NCBI RefSeq assembly: GCF_014646815.1
Contig: NZ_BMNZ01000003.1
Span: 310,001 to 374,000, forward strand
Origin: Terrabacter tumescens
GTDB taxonomy: Bacteria; Actinomycetota; Actinomycetes; Actinomycetales; Dermatophilaceae
Direction: 5' to 3'
Length of the DNA stretch: 64,000 bases
Both the position numbers and the translations under genes were made by a program. Under the pieces are notes generated by a model, which saw nothing but the letters and a program-made list of their open reading frames with translations, was not told the origin of the DNA and did no database searches. Shown piece after piece: positions 51,748-60,898 of this stretch. The number at the start of each line of letters is the position of its first letter. Position 1 is the stretch's first letter.

Positions 51748-53190
51748 GTGAGCATGACGAGCCCGCTGCCCGACAAGGCCGCCGACACGACGGCCGAGCA
51801 GCCCTGGCCGGTGCGGGTGCTCAGCCTCAAGATCTCGGACTACGTCGACCGGATGAGCCAGCTGTGGGTCGAGGGCCAGGTCGTGCAGCTCAACCCGCGA
51901 GGTGGCACCGCCTTCCTCACCCTGCGCGACCCCGATGTCGACATGTCGCTCTCGGTCTCGGTACCGATGAACGCCGTCAACGCCATGCCGATCCCGCTCG
52001 CCCAGGGCGCCCGCGTCGTGCTGCAGGCCAAGCCGACCTTCTGGACCAAGCGCGGGACGCTCCAGCTCGAGGCCCGCCAGATCCGCCCCGTCGGCATCGG
52101 CGACCTCCTCGCCCGCGTCGAGATCCTCAAGCGCACCCTGGCCGCCGAAGGAGTCTTCGACGCCAAGCGCAAGCGGCCCATCCCCTTCCTCCCGCACCGC
52201 GTCGGTCTCATCACCGGTCGCAACTCGGCCGCTGAGAAGGACGTCGTCGAGAACGCCCGGCGCCGTTGGCCCGCAGTGGCCTTCGAGATCCGCGAGGTCG
52301 CGGTGCAGGGCACGTCGGCCGTCACCGAGGTCGTCGAGGCACTGCGCGAGCTCGACGCCCTCCCGGCCGTCGACGTCATCGTCATCGCCCGTGGCGGCGG
52401 GGCCCTCGAGGAGCTGCTCCCCTTCTCCAACGAGGCCATGATCCGCGCCGTCGCCCAGGCCAGGACGCCCGTCATCAGCGCCATCGGCCACGACGTCGAC
52501 ACCCCGCTGCTCGACCTCGTCGCCGACTGGCGCGCGTCGACGCCGACCGACGCCGGCAAGAAGGTCGTCCCGGACGCGGCGCACGAGCAGGCCCTCGTCG
52601 ACGCCGGCCGCGACCGGGTGCGGCGCGCCATGGTGCGCCGGGTCGAGGCCGAGCGCTCCGGGCTGCGCTCGCTCGTCTCCCGCCCGGTCATGGCCGACCC
52701 GGTCGCCCTCGTCCGCGCGCGCCGTCAGGAGGTGGCCGCCCTGCGGTCCCGCGCCACGACGCGCATGGAGGCGCGCCTGCATCGCGCCGCCGACCAGGCC
52801 GAGCACCTGCGCCGGCAGGTCGTCGCCCTGTCTCCCCAGTCGACGCTCGAGCGGGGGTATGCCGTCGTGCAGCACCGCGACGGACGCATCGTCATGGACC
52901 AGGACGACGTCGGCGTGGGCGAGCTGCTCCGGGTCCGGGTGGCGCGGGGCGACTTCGGCGTGCGTCCGGTGTCGGCCGGCGCCGAGGACGCGACCGACCG
53001 GACGACGACCGCCAAGGCCGCCACCAGGACGAGCGCCAAGCCCAGCGCCAAGGCAGCGACCAACACGACGACCAAGTCGACCGCCAAGGCGGCGGCGAAG
53101 CCAGCCACCGCGAAGGCCGCGTCGACCCGCCGGCCCCGCAAGGCGAGCCCGCCGAAGCCGGTCGACAGCGCCGACGAACCCACGTCATAG
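51748..53190 (+). CDS. xseA: Exodeoxyribonuclease VII large subunit with Ala/Lys/Thr-rich tail
   Basis: This 480-aa subunit of exonuclease VII degrades single-stranded DNA. The N-terminal OB fold spans about residues 20-120 ([23 protein letters not shown], split here: [17 protein letters not shown]), followed by the nuclease core ([57 protein letters not shown]) and a coiled-coil region. Residues about 415-480 form a histone-H1-like tail with repeated AKAA/TTTK units, not part of the usual enzyme. The GTG at 51748 fits TAGGGT 7 nt upstream; an ATG at 51754 is the alternative. xseB follows after 10 bp. Confidence 0.93.
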   Translation: MSMTSPLPDKAADTTAEQPWPVRVLSLKISDYVDRMSQLWVEGQVVQLNPRGGTAFLTLRDPDVDMSLSVSVPMNAVNAMPIPLAQGARVVLQAKPTFWTKRGTLQLEARQIRPVGIGDLLARVEILKRTLAAEGVFDAKRKRPIPFLPHRVGLITGRNSAAEKDVVENARRRWPAVAFEIREVAVQGTSAVTEVVEALRELDALPAVDVIVIARGGGALEELLPFSNEAMIRAVAQARTPVISAIGHDVDTPLLDLVADWRASTPTDAGKKVVPDAAHEQALVDAGRDRVRRAMVRRVEAERSGLRSLVSRPVMADPVALVRARRQEVAALRSRATTRMEARLHRAADQAEHLRRQVVALSPQSTLERGYAVVQHRDGRIVMDQDDVGVGELLRVRVARGDFGVRPVSAGAEDATDRTTTAKAATRTSAKPSAKAATNTTTKSTAKAAAKPATAKAASTRRPRKASPPKPVDSADEPTS

Positions 53191-53193
53191 GGT
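53188..53193 (+). promoter_or_regulatory. TAGGGT -10 element for xseB overlapping the xseA stop codon
   Basis: The TAG stop of xseA (53188-53190) is the first half of TAGGGT, which ends 7 nt before the xseB ATG at 53201. This would give xseB its own leaderless transcript. Confidence 0.5.
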
Positions 53194-53200
53194 GGCGCCC

Positions 53201-53485
53201 ATGGCTGACGCGACGACGACCGACGGCTCGTTCCCCGACATCGCCGGGATGCGCTACGAGGACGCCCGCGAGGAGCTCATCGCGATCGTGGCCAAGCTCG
53301 AGGCCGGCCAGGCGCCCCTCGAGGACTCGATGCACCTGTGGCGCCGCGGCGAGGCCCTGGCCGCGCACTGCGCCACCTGGCTCGACGGGGCGCAGGCCGA
53401 GATCGAGCGGGCCACCCGGCCTCCGGCACCTGCGGGCGAGCTGCACGCCGACGACGAGATCTTCGACGAGGACGACGAGTCCTGA
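53201..53485 (+). CDS. xseB: Exodeoxyribonuclease VII small subunit
   Basis: This 94-aa helical subunit has the XseB core RYEDAREELIAIVAKLEAGQ followed by PLEDSMHLWRRGEALAAHC, as in the family. Both ends are acidic, with a Pro/Asp-rich C-terminal tail (about residues 68-94). It assembles with XseA into exonuclease VII. The 10-bp gap after xseA contains an apparent promoter TAGGGT rather than a Shine-Dalgarno sequence, so the subunits may be made from separate leaderless messages in addition to readthrough. It is convergent with the DUF4245 gene. Confidence 0.93.
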   Translation: MADATTTDGSFPDIAGMRYEDAREELIAIVAKLEAGQAPLEDSMHLWRRGEALAAHCATWLDGAQAEIERATRPPAPAGELHADDEIFDEDDES

Positions 53486-53556
53486 GCGACCCGTCGGGTC
53501 AGCGGCACCAGGCTGTCGAACCGACCACGGCCAGCCAGCGTCCCGTCAGCGGCCCG

Positions 53557-54264
53557 TCATCCGGTGGTCGTCGACGGCGCCGGCGAGACGCCGGGAGCGG
53601 GCGCCACGGGCGCGAGCGCGGCCACGAAGGCCTTGAGCTCGTCCTCGGGCGCCGTGCCGCTCGCGACGAGCGTCAGGCCCTTGGCGCCCTGCCCCTTCGC
53701 GACGTAGGCGAGCTGGCCCTTGTCGCCGGCGACGAACTTCTCGAACGTCCGGCCCGAGACCGTCACGGTCCCTGCGGCCTCGCCGTCGTTGACGGACCGG
53801 TCGACCCAGCCCTGGGTCGCGTTCACTGCCTGCTTGAGGGCGATGTCGGCCCCGCTCGGGGTGGTCCAGACGGTCGTGAAGGTCGGGACCTTCTCGGTGC
53901 CCGGCGCGTAGGTCGCCACGGTGGGCACCCAGCCCTCGCCGAGGCCCTTCGGCAGCTGCACGGGCCACGTGGTCTGCGCGGCGACCTGGCTCGCCTTGCC
54001 GGCGGCGTCGACGGCCGGGCGCTGGACCTGGCTGATCCGCGGCACGATGGCGACGAGGGCCAGGACGAACAGCCCGATGACGAACATCGAGCGGAACATG
54101 TTGGGGAACGTGCCGAGCGAGTAGCGGCTCGGCGGAGCGGCCGGCGCCGCGGGCTCGCCCGACGCAGCTTCGGTCGACACGGGATCCGCCGTCGCCGAGG
54201 TCTCCGTCACGGCGGTCGGGGTGCTCTCTGCCGGGGGTGTCGACGGCGTCGACGGGGTGCTCAT
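53557..54264 (-). CDS. DUF4245 family membrane-anchored protein
   Basis: This 235-aa protein has a Thr/Pro/Ala-rich cytoplasmic tail (about 1-45), YSLGTFPNMFRSMFVIGL leading into a membrane helix (about 57-76) and an extracytoplasmic domain with LPKGLGEGWVPTVATY, VWTTPSGADIALKQA and GTVTVSGRTFEKF. This matches DUF4245, found beside glpX in actinobacteria (Rv1100 next to Rv1099c in M. tuberculosis), function unknown. The ATG at 54264 is 97 bp from the divergent glpX start. A short Pro/Thr tail closes the protein. Confidence 0.85.
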   Translation of the reverse strand: MSTPSTPSTPPAESTPTAVTETSATADPVSTEAASGEPAAPAAPPSRYSLGTFPNMFRSMFVIGLFVLALVAIVPRISQVQRPAVDAAGKASQVAAQTTWPVQLPKGLGEGWVPTVATYAPGTEKVPTFTTVWTTPSGADIALKQAVNATQGWVDRSVNDGEAAGTVTVSGRTFEKFVAGDKGQLAYVAKGQGAKGLTLVASGTAPEDELKAFVAALAPVAPAPGVSPAPSTTTG

Positions 54265-54360
54265 GTCCCCATCGTCCCCGACTCCGGGACGCGGTCCAAA
54301 CCCGGGCGGGCTCACCGCTAGGCTGGCGCCGACTCGTTCTGCGCCGACGGAGGACCCCTG

Positions 54361-55353
54361 ATGAAGCACAGCCAGCCGGATCGCAACCTCGCTCTCGAGC
54401 TGGTCCGGGTGACCGAGGCAGCAGCAATGGCCGGGGGTCGGTGGGTCGGCCGCGGCGAGAAGAACAAGGCCGACGGCGCCGCCGTCGAGGCCATGCGCGC
54501 GATGATCTCGACCGTCAGCATGCGCGGCGTCGTCGTCATCGGCGAGGGCGAGAAGGACAACGCCCCGATGCTCTTCAACGGCGAGCAGGTCGGCGACGGC
54601 ACCGGACCCGAGGTCGACGTCGCCGTCGACCCGATCGACGGTACGACGCTGACGGCCAAGGGCATGAACAACGCCGTCGCGGTCATGGCCGTCGCCAACC
54701 GAGGCGCGATGTACGACCCCTCCGCCGTGTTCTACATGGACAAGATCGCGACCGGCCCCGAGGCCGCCGACGTCGTCGACATCCGCCTGCCCGTCGCCGA
54801 GAACATCCGGCGCATCGCCAAGGCCAAGAAGGAGACGCCGGCCGACGTCACCGTCGTCATGCTCGACCGCCCGCGCCACGAGGGCCTCGCCGAGCAGATC
54901 CGCGAGACGGGCGCCCGCATCCGCTACATCGTCGACGGCGACGTCGCCGGCGCCGTCATGGCGGCCCGTCCGGACACCGGTGTCGACCTGCTCCTCGGCA
55001 TCGGCGGCACGCCCGAGGGCATCATCGCCGCGTGCGCCATCAAGTGCACCGGCGGCGTCATCCAGGGCCGCCTCTGGCCCAAGGACGACGACGAGCGCCA
55101 GAAGGCCCTCGACGCCGGGCACGACCTCGACCGCGTCCTGTCGACCGACGACCTCGTCACGGGCGAGTGCTTCTTCGTCGCGACAGGCATCACCGACGGC
55201 GAGCTGCTCCGCGGCGTGCGCTACGGCGCGAAGTCGGCGCGCACCAACTCCCTCGTCATGCGTTCGCGCAGCGGCACGATCCGCACCATCGACAGCGAGC
55301 ACCGCTTCGACCGTCCGGGCTGGTTCGGCAGCACCGACATGATCGAGCCCTGA
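54361..55353 (+). CDS. glpX: Fructose-1,6-bisphosphatase, class II
   Basis: This 330-aa gluconeogenic enzyme hydrolyses fructose 1,6-bisphosphate. The metal- and substrate-binding [12 protein letters not shown] begins at residue 91; [27 protein letters not shown] and [19 protein letters not shown] are GlpX signatures. GGAGGA lies 6 nt before the ATG. It is the main FBPase in many actinobacteria. It is followed by a PfkB-family kinase after 10 bp, giving a small sugar-phosphate operon. Confidence 0.95.
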   Translation: MKHSQPDRNLALELVRVTEAAAMAGGRWVGRGEKNKADGAAVEAMRAMISTVSMRGVVVIGEGEKDNAPMLFNGEQVGDGTGPEVDVAVDPIDGTTLTAKGMNNAVAVMAVANRGAMYDPSAVFYMDKIATGPEAADVVDIRLPVAENIRRIAKAKKETPADVTVVMLDRPRHEGLAEQIRETGARIRYIVDGDVAGAVMAARPDTGVDLLLGIGGTPEGIIAACAIKCTGGVIQGRLWPKDDDERQKALDAGHDLDRVLSTDDLVTGECFFVATGITDGELLRGVRYGAKSARTNSLVMRSRSGTIRTIDSEHRFDRPGWFGSTDMIEP

Positions 55354-55363
55354 GGAGGCCCGC

Positions 55364-56290
55364 GTGAGCAGCACCCGCACGCTCGTCGTCGGCGAGGCCC
55401 TCGTCGACGCCGTCACCACCCCGGCCGGGCTCACCGAGGAGCACGTCGGAGGCAGCCCCGCCAACGTCGCCTTCGGCCTGGCCGCTCTCGAGCACCCCGT
55501 CGACCTCGCCACGTGGATCGCGACCGACGAGCGTGGTCGCCGCATCGAGGAGGTATGCCGTGAGCGCGGCGTCGCGCTGACCGCGGGCTCCCAGGGTGCT
55601 CCCTTCACCTCCGTCGCCCACGCGACCCTCGACGAGAGCGGCGCCGCGTCGTACGTCTTCGACCTCGAGTGGCAGGTGGCCGCGGTCCCCGGCCTCACGG
55701 CATACGGCCACGTCCACACCGGCAGCATCGCGGCCGTCCTCGAGCCGGGCGGCACCCAGGTGCGCGCCATCCTGGCGGCGGCTCGCGAGCTCGGTGCGAC
55801 GGTGTCCTACGACCCCAACGCCCGCCCGTCCCTCATGGGCCGCCCCGAGCAGGCCCGCGAGACGATCGAGAGCTCCATCGCCCTCGCCGACGTCGTCAAG
55901 CTGAGCGACGAGGACGTCGAGTGGCTCTGCCCCGGCGAGTCCCTCGACGCGGTGCTGCGCGCCTGGGGCGAGCTCGGGCCGGCCGTCGTCGTCGTCACGC
56001 GCGGTGGTGAGGGCGCCGTCGTGCGGATCACCCGCACGGGCGAGCAGCTGGCCCTGCCCGCGCCCCGCGTCGAGGTGGTCGACACCGTCGGCGCCGGCGA
56101 CTCCTTCATGGCCGGTCTCGTCTCGGGCCTGCTCGACGCCGGCCTGCTCGGCGGACCCGAGGCGAGGACCCGCCTGCGCGCCTCCACCCTCGACGACGTC
56201 GTCCCTGCCGTGGAGCGCGCCCTGCGCGCCGGGGCCCTCACCGTGGAGCGGGCCGGCGCCTACGCGCCGACGCGAATCGCCCTCTCCTGA
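55364..56290 (+). CDS. PfkB family carbohydrate kinase, fructokinase-like
   Basis: This 308-aa ribokinase-fold enzyme has the PfkB signatures GGSPANVAFGLAAL near residue 30 and DTVGAGDSFMAGLVSG near 240-256, with the catalytic Asp in GAGD. SYDPNARPSLMG and VKLSDEDVEWL are typical of fructokinases, but specificity is not certain. GAGGAG precedes a GTG start. Coupling by 10 bp to glpX suggests a link between phosphorylated fructose pools, though the combination could equally serve another sugar. The second VWA gene follows after 126 bp. Confidence 0.88.
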   Translation: MSSTRTLVVGEALVDAVTTPAGLTEEHVGGSPANVAFGLAALEHPVDLATWIATDERGRRIEEVCRERGVALTAGSQGAPFTSVAHATLDESGAASYVFDLEWQVAAVPGLTAYGHVHTGSIAAVLEPGGTQVRAILAAARELGATVSYDPNARPSLMGRPEQARETIESSIALADVVKLSDEDVEWLCPGESLDAVLRAWGELGPAVVVVTRGGEGAVVRITRTGEQLALPAPRVEVVDTVGAGDSFMAGLVSGLLDAGLLGGPEARTRLRASTLDDVVPAVERALRAGALTVERAGAYAPTRIALS

Positions 56291-56301
56291 GGACAAATCG
56301 G
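56291..56301 (+). promoter_or_regulatory. 11-bp word shared upstream of both VWA paralogs, copy 2
   Basis: GGACAAATCGG directly follows the kinase stop codon; a related GACAATCGG begins 15 bp later. It is the inverted counterpart of 48742-48752. Confidence 0.5.
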
Positions 56302-56416
56302 ACATTAGACAATCGGCCCCGGGGTCGGGCACCATTCTGCGCGAACCGCGGGTAGTTTTGGCCGGTGGTTCACCCTGACGCCCCGGTGCCGGGGCGTCCT
56401 CATGTGAGGAAACCTC

Positions 56417-58144
56417 GTGTCCAACCCCACCCCTCCACGTCGCCCCATGGGCCCCTACGAACAGAGCCTCCTCGAGAGCCGCGCCAACCGTAAGGCGCTC
56501 GAGGCCCGCATCGCCGCGGCCCGGCGCAACCGGATCATCGCGGCGGTGCTCGGCGTCGTCGTGCTCGCCGGCGCCGGTGTCGGTGGCGCCCTCTGGTGGA
56601 AGGGCCGCGAGGCGGCTCCCGTCGCCGCCCTCACCGCGACGCCGGGCAAGTCGTGCCCCGACCGCACCCCGGTCTCGCTGTGGGTCTCCGAGGCCGCCCA
56701 GCCGGCGGTGCTGGCGCTCGCCAAGGAGTACCAGGCCGATCCCGACTCCCCGTGCGTCGACTACGTCGTCAAGGGCAAGGCGCCCATCGAGGCCATGATC
56801 GGCCTCGGCCAGGGCCAGCCCGACCGGCCAGACGGCTGGATCCCCGACTCGCCGCGCTGGCTCGAGCGGGTCAACGCGACCGCCAAGCTCAACGCCAAGC
56901 CGTCGAGCCCCTTCGCCAAGAGCCCGCTCGTCATCGCCATGGACCCGGCCCAGGCCGCCAAGCTCGACGGCCAGCCCAAGTGGCTCGAGCTCGTCGCGTC
57001 CGACAGCCCGATCCGGATGAGCGACCCGCGCTCGACCACGGCCGGCATGCTGACGCTCGCCTCGGCCCTGCCGGAGCTGTCCAACGAGCAGGGACGCGTC
57101 GTCATCCCCAAGCTCGCCAAGGGCGCCGCCCCGTCGATCGACGACCTCTTCGGCGCCTACAACGCCGACCCCACGACCGCGTCGGCGTTCCCCGTGTCCG
57201 AGGCCGACCTCATCGACCACAACCGGCTCTACCCCGACCACAAGATGGTCTCGGTCACTCCGAGCGAGGGCACGCCGGCCTTCGAGTTCTCCCTCGTCAA
57301 CGTCGCGACGGACCCGGTGCGCGACCAGGCGGTCGAGCTGCTCCGCGCCTACCTCATGACGCCGGCCGCCGCGAAGATCTTCGCCCAGTACGGCATCCGC
57401 TCGACGGGCGTCCCGGTCACGATGCCCACCCCGCAGGGCAGCGTGGGCGAGGTCAAGATCGGCCCGACCCCCGACGCCGCCGCCGTCACGGCGGCCACCA
57501 ACGTGTGGCAGTCGGCGACGACCGACTTCTCGATCCTGTCCGTCTTCGACGTGTCGGGCTCGATGAAGGACAAGGTCGGCGACACCACCCGCGTGGCGAT
57601 CACCCAGGAGGCCGCGGGCATCGCCCTCGCCGCCCTGCCCAAGACGACGAAGCTCGGCCTGTGGGTCTTCTCCATCGACCAGGGCGGCCCGGGCAAGGAC
57701 TGGCGCGAGCTCGCCCCGATCGGCCGCCTCGACGACGACTCCCACCGGGCGCTCGTCGCGACGGCCGCCAGCACCCTCGCCAAGAACGTCGGCGGCGGCA
57801 CCGGCCTCTACGACACGATCTGGGCGGCGTACCAGAAGGCGAAGCAGCAGTACGACCCCAACCGGGTCAACGCCGTCGTCATCCTCACCGACGGGCGCAA
57901 CGACGACCCGCAGGGGATCTCGCTCGAGCAGCTCAAGGCCAACCTCCGGGCCGCGAGCGACCCGAACAAGCCGATCGCCGTCACGACCATCGGCATCGGC
58001 CCGGACGTCGACCCCAAGGCGCTGTCGCAGATCTCGAAGATGACCTACTCCGACTTCTACGCCGCGCCCTCCCCGGCCGACATGACGACGGTGCTCGCCC
58101 GGGCCCTGTTCGACCACGAGTGCAAGAACGGACGATGCGTCTGA
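56417..58144 (+). CDS. Membrane protein: substrate-binding-like domain fused to VWA domain (paralog 2)
   Basis: This 575-aa paralog of the protein at 48811 shares the tail motif MGPYEQSLLESRANRKALEA (about 11-30), a membrane helix (about 38-58), a solute-binding-like domain (about 70-350; SPLVIAMDPAQAAKLDGQPK) and a VWA domain (about 370-572). MIDAS DVSGSMKD (near 378) and TDGRNDDP are both canonical, so metal binding should be intact, unlike the partly altered paralog. It ends HECKNGRCV with two Cys. GAGGA lies upstream of the GTG, a real ribosome-binding site. A strong terminator follows. Confidence 0.8.
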   Translation: MSNPTPPRRPMGPYEQSLLESRANRKALEARIAAARRNRIIAAVLGVVVLAGAGVGGALWWKGREAAPVAALTATPGKSCPDRTPVSLWVSEAAQPAVLALAKEYQADPDSPCVDYVVKGKAPIEAMIGLGQGQPDRPDGWIPDSPRWLERVNATAKLNAKPSSPFAKSPLVIAMDPAQAAKLDGQPKWLELVASDSPIRMSDPRSTTAGMLTLASALPELSNEQGRVVIPKLAKGAAPSIDDLFGAYNADPTTASAFPVSEADLIDHNRLYPDHKMVSVTPSEGTPAFEFSLVNVATDPVRDQAVELLRAYLMTPAAAKIFAQYGIRSTGVPVTMPTPQGSVGEVKIGPTPDAAAVTAATNVWQSATTDFSILSVFDVSGSMKDKVGDTTRVAITQEAAGIALAALPKTTKLGLWVFSIDQGGPGKDWRELAPIGRLDDDSHRALVATAASTLAKNVGGGTGLYDTIWAAYQKAKQQYDPNRVNAVVILTDGRNDDPQGISLEQLKANLRAASDPNKPIAVTTIGIGPDVDPKALSQISKMTYSDFYAAPSPADMTTVLARALFDHECKNGRCV

Positions 58145-58178
58145 GCCCTCCTGAGGTCACACCGACCACAGGTGTCAC

Positions 58179-58213
58179 GCGAACGGCCCCCGGCGTCCCC
58201 GGGGGCCGTTCGC
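58179..58213 (+). terminator. Strong hairpin after the second VWA gene
   Basis: GCGAACGGCCCC pairs perfectly with GGGGCCGTTCGC, with further G-C pairs inside. No long T-run follows, but the stem is the most stable in this part of the window. Confidence 0.7.
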
Positions 58214-58320
58214 GTACCCGGCATCCGCCGGGCGTCGCTCGCCCCGCGGTTCGGGGTAGGTCACGAGCAGGTCACCACACTGGACCCACCTGCTACGACG
58301 CGGTAGGAATGAGGTACTTC

Positions 58321-58338
58321 ACGTGACCGTGGTCACGT
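58321..58338. promoter_or_regulatory. Candidate CRP/GlxR-type site upstream of the sugar ABC operon
   Basis: ACGTGACC-GT-GGTCACGT is an 18-bp inverted repeat with 2-bp spacer; it contains GTGA-N6-TCAC, the core of CRP-family sites. It lies 45 bp before the binding-protein start. Confidence 0.55.
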
Positions 58339-58382
58339 TGACCGGTGGGGATCGACGCACAACTCAACGACGAGGAGCGACC

Positions 58383-59744
58383 ATGAGTGGATTTCCCAGA
58401 CGGGCACTGCAGGCTGGCGGGGTGGTCGCCGCCGCGACCCTCGTCCTGGCCGGGTGCCTGCAGAACCCCAACGCCGGTGGGGGTGGGGCCGGCGGCGCCG
58501 GAGGCGCAGGTGGATTCATCGACGGGGGCTCGGCCGACGGCGACAAGGTGGTGACCATCCTCGGCGCCTTCGGTGGCGACGAGGAGAAGAACTTCAACGC
58601 CTCTCTCGCCGACTTCGAGAAGAGCAGCGGCATCAAGATCCAGTACGTGTCCGACCAGGACTTCACGACGACCATCAAGCAGAAGGTCAACTCGGGCGAC
58701 GCTCCCGACATCGGCCTCTTCCCGCAGCCGGGTGGCATGCTCGAGTTCGCAGCGCAGAAGAAGGTCTGGCCGATCGACACCTACCTCGACTACGACAAGC
58801 TCCAGGGCACCCTGCTGCCGGGCTTCCTCGACGCCGGACGCTACAAGGGCCGCGTCTACGGGGCCCCGATGCGCAACGCGGTCAAGAGCATCGTGTGGTA
58901 CCCCAAGGCCGCCTACGAGAAGGGCGGCTGGAACACCGCCCCGGAGACGATCCAGAAGCTGCAGACCGACGTGGCCGACAAGATCGCGGCGACCGGCATC
59001 ACCCCGTGGTGCATCGGCTGGGGCTCCGACCAGGCCACCGGGTGGGTCGGCACCGACTGGGTGGAGGAGCTCATGCTGCGCATGTACGGCCCCGACGTCT
59101 ACGACCAGTGGACCTCGCACCGGATCCCGTTCAACGACCCGCGCGTCGTCAAGGCGCTCGACGAGGCCGCCAAGTTCAACAAGGACCCCAAGATGGTCCT
59201 CGGCGGCACCAAGGGCGTGCTCAACACCCCCTTCGGCGACGCCATGACGCCGGCCTTCGCCAACCCGCCGCGGTGCATGCTGCACCGCCAGGGCAACTTC
59301 GCCACGACCTTCTACCCCAAGAACGTCCAGGCGGACCTCGACAACTCCGTCGGCATCTACGTCTTCCCGCGCTTCGAGGGCGGCTACAACGGTCAGGCCA
59401 TCCTCGGCGGCGGCGACCTCGCAGCCCTCTTCAACGGCACCGACCCGGACGCCAAGAAGGTCATGGAGTTCCTCACCTCGGACAAGTTCGGCGGCCCCTG
59501 GGCCAAGGCCGGCGGCTGGCTCTCGCCGCACAAGACGTTCGACGTGAGCAACTACCCGAACGACACGACCCGCAAGATCGCCGACATCGCCAACAAGGCC
59601 AGCGTGCTGCGGTTCGACGGATCGGACCTCATGCCCAAGGCCGTCGGCTCTGGCACCTTCTGGAAAGAGATGATCAAGTGGGAGAGCGGCCAGAGCTCGC
59701 AGCAGACCGCTGACAACATCGAAGCCTCCTGGCCGAAGTCATGA
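58383..59744 (+). CDS. Sugar ABC transporter binding lipoprotein (AglE-like)
   Basis: This 453-aa family 1 solute-binding lipoprotein has a signal peptide ending VLAGC (Cys25) and a Gly/Ala-rich linker. The mature part has GDAPDIGLFPQPGGMLEFAA, YGAPMRNAVKSIVWYPKAAY, GWGSDQATGWVGTDWVEELM and GGGDLAALFNGTD, similar to alpha-glucoside-binding AglE proteins. GGAG precedes the ATG at 58383. It is the first gene of a three-gene operon, coupled by ATGA to the first permease. Substrate assignment to alpha-glucosides is by family resemblance only; no glucosidase is present. Confidence 0.87.
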   Translation: MSGFPRRALQAGGVVAAATLVLAGCLQNPNAGGGGAGGAGGAGGFIDGGSADGDKVVTILGAFGGDEEKNFNASLADFEKSSGIKIQYVSDQDFTTTIKQKVNSGDAPDIGLFPQPGGMLEFAAQKKVWPIDTYLDYDKLQGTLLPGFLDAGRYKGRVYGAPMRNAVKSIVWYPKAAYEKGGWNTAPETIQKLQTDVADKIAATGITPWCIGWGSDQATGWVGTDWVEELMLRMYGPDVYDQWTSHRIPFNDPRVVKALDEAAKFNKDPKMVLGGTKGVLNTPFGDAMTPAFANPPRCMLHRQGNFATTFYPKNVQADLDNSVGIYVFPRFEGGYNGQAILGGGDLAALFNGTDPDAKKVMEFLTSDKFGGPWAKAGGWLSPHKTFDVSNYPNDTTRKIADIANKASVLRFDGSDLMPKAVGSGTFWKEMIKWESGQSSQQTADNIEASWPKS

Positions 59745-60898
59745 CCGCCGACACCAGCGCGGCAGCGCCACGCCAGAGACTGCGCGCCGGGGACGACCCG
59801 GACGCGCACCTGCGGACCAACCCGGCGAAGGTCGCCATCGGCATCGTCGGGATGGTCGTCGTCGTGTGGGGCCTGGCCAACCTCTTCCTCGCCTTCGGCT
59901 ACTACCCCCAGTGGTTCGGCAACAAGTTCGTCATCGGCGTCCTCGCGATCGTCGGCGGCGTGGGCGGTGCAGCGCTGCTCTTCTACTTCCTCAACATGTT
60001 CGTCGAGGGCCTGCCGCGCCGGCTGTCCGAGGGCCTCATCCCGTACGCGTTCATCCTGCCGGGTCTCCTGCTCGTCGGGCTCATGCTCATCTACCCGACG
60101 TTCCAGACCATCAACTACTCGTTCGCCAACGCCGACAGCACCGCCTACGTGGGACTGCAGAACTACAAGACGATCTTCGGCAGCAGCGAGTTCTGGCAGT
60201 CCATCGTCAACAACATCCTGTGGCTGCTCATCGTGCCGGCGCTCGTCGTCGCGTTCGGGGTCATCGTCGCGGTGCTGGCCGACAAGCTGTCCGCGACTGG
60301 TGAGAAGGTCGCCAAGAGCCTGATCTTCCTGCCGATGGCGATCTCGGCCGTCGGCGCCTCGGCGATCTGGCTGCTCGTCTACGCCTACAACAACCCCGGG
60401 CAGGCCCAGACGGGCCTGCTCAACGCCATCTGGACGGGACTGGGCGGCGACCCGCAGACGTGGCTGGCCCTCGACACGGCCAAGCTCAACTCCATCCTGC
60501 TCATGGTGATCCTCATCTGGCTGCAGGCGGGGTTCGCCATGGTGCTTCTCTCCTCGGCGATCAAGGGCGTCCCGGAGGACACCATCGAGGCCGCGCGCAT
60601 CGACGGGGCCGGCGAGCTCCAGATCTTCTGGCAGGTCGTCATCCCGCAGATCAAGGGCACCATCATCACGGTGTTCGTCACGGTCTTCATCACGGTTCTC
60701 AAGGTCTTCGACATCGTCTACGTCACGACCAACGGCGCCTACGGCACCAACGTCATCGCGAACCTCTTCTTCAACAAGCTTTTTGCGGCGAGCGAGGCCG
60801 GACAGGCGACGGCCATCGTCGTCGTCCTGCTCATCGCGGTGATCCCGCTCATCTGGTACCAGATCAAGCACTTCCGCGACGAGGAGGCAGGTCGATGA
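59741..60898 (+). CDS. Sugar ABC transporter permease, AglF/MalF-like
   Basis: This 385-aa permease has eight hydrophobic segments, two more than the minimal core, because an extra N-terminal pair precedes the usual six (KVAIGIVGMVVVVWGLANLF, then a helix near 68-88). The coupling motif is EDTIEAARIDGAGELQIFWQ, and KVFDIVYVTTNGAYGTNVIA is typical of AglF. It overlaps the binding-protein gene and the next permease by ATGA on each side. It pairs with the AglG-like permease to form the sugar channel. Confidence 0.88.
   Translation: MTADTSAAAPRQRLRAGDDPDAHLRTNPAKVAIGIVGMVVVVWGLANLFLAFGYYPQWFGNKFVIGVLAIVGGVGGAALLFYFLNMFVEGLPRRLSEGLIPYAFILPGLLLVGLMLIYPTFQTINYSFANADSTAYVGLQNYKTIFGSSEFWQSIVNNILWLLIVPALVVAFGVIVAVLADKLSATGEKVAKSLIFLPMAISAVGASAIWLLVYAYNNPGQAQTGLLNAIWTGLGGDPQTWLALDTAKLNSILLMVILIWLQAGFAMVLLSSAIKGVPEDTIEAARIDGAGELQIFWQVVIPQIKGTIITVFVTVFITVLKVFDIVYVTTNGAYGTNVIANLFFNKLFAASEAGQATAIVVVLLIAVIPLIWYQIKHFRDEEAGR

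Noticed and set aside
49831-52875. 1014-codon minus-strand frame across VWA1, ispH and xseA
   Set aside because: It covers three real genes in other frames or strands and shows no recognisable domain.
55256-58117. 953-codon minus-strand frame opposite the kinase and second VWA gene
   Set aside because: The opposing genes have clear families and ribosome-binding sites; the antisense translation is biased Asp/Gly/Arg-rich filler.
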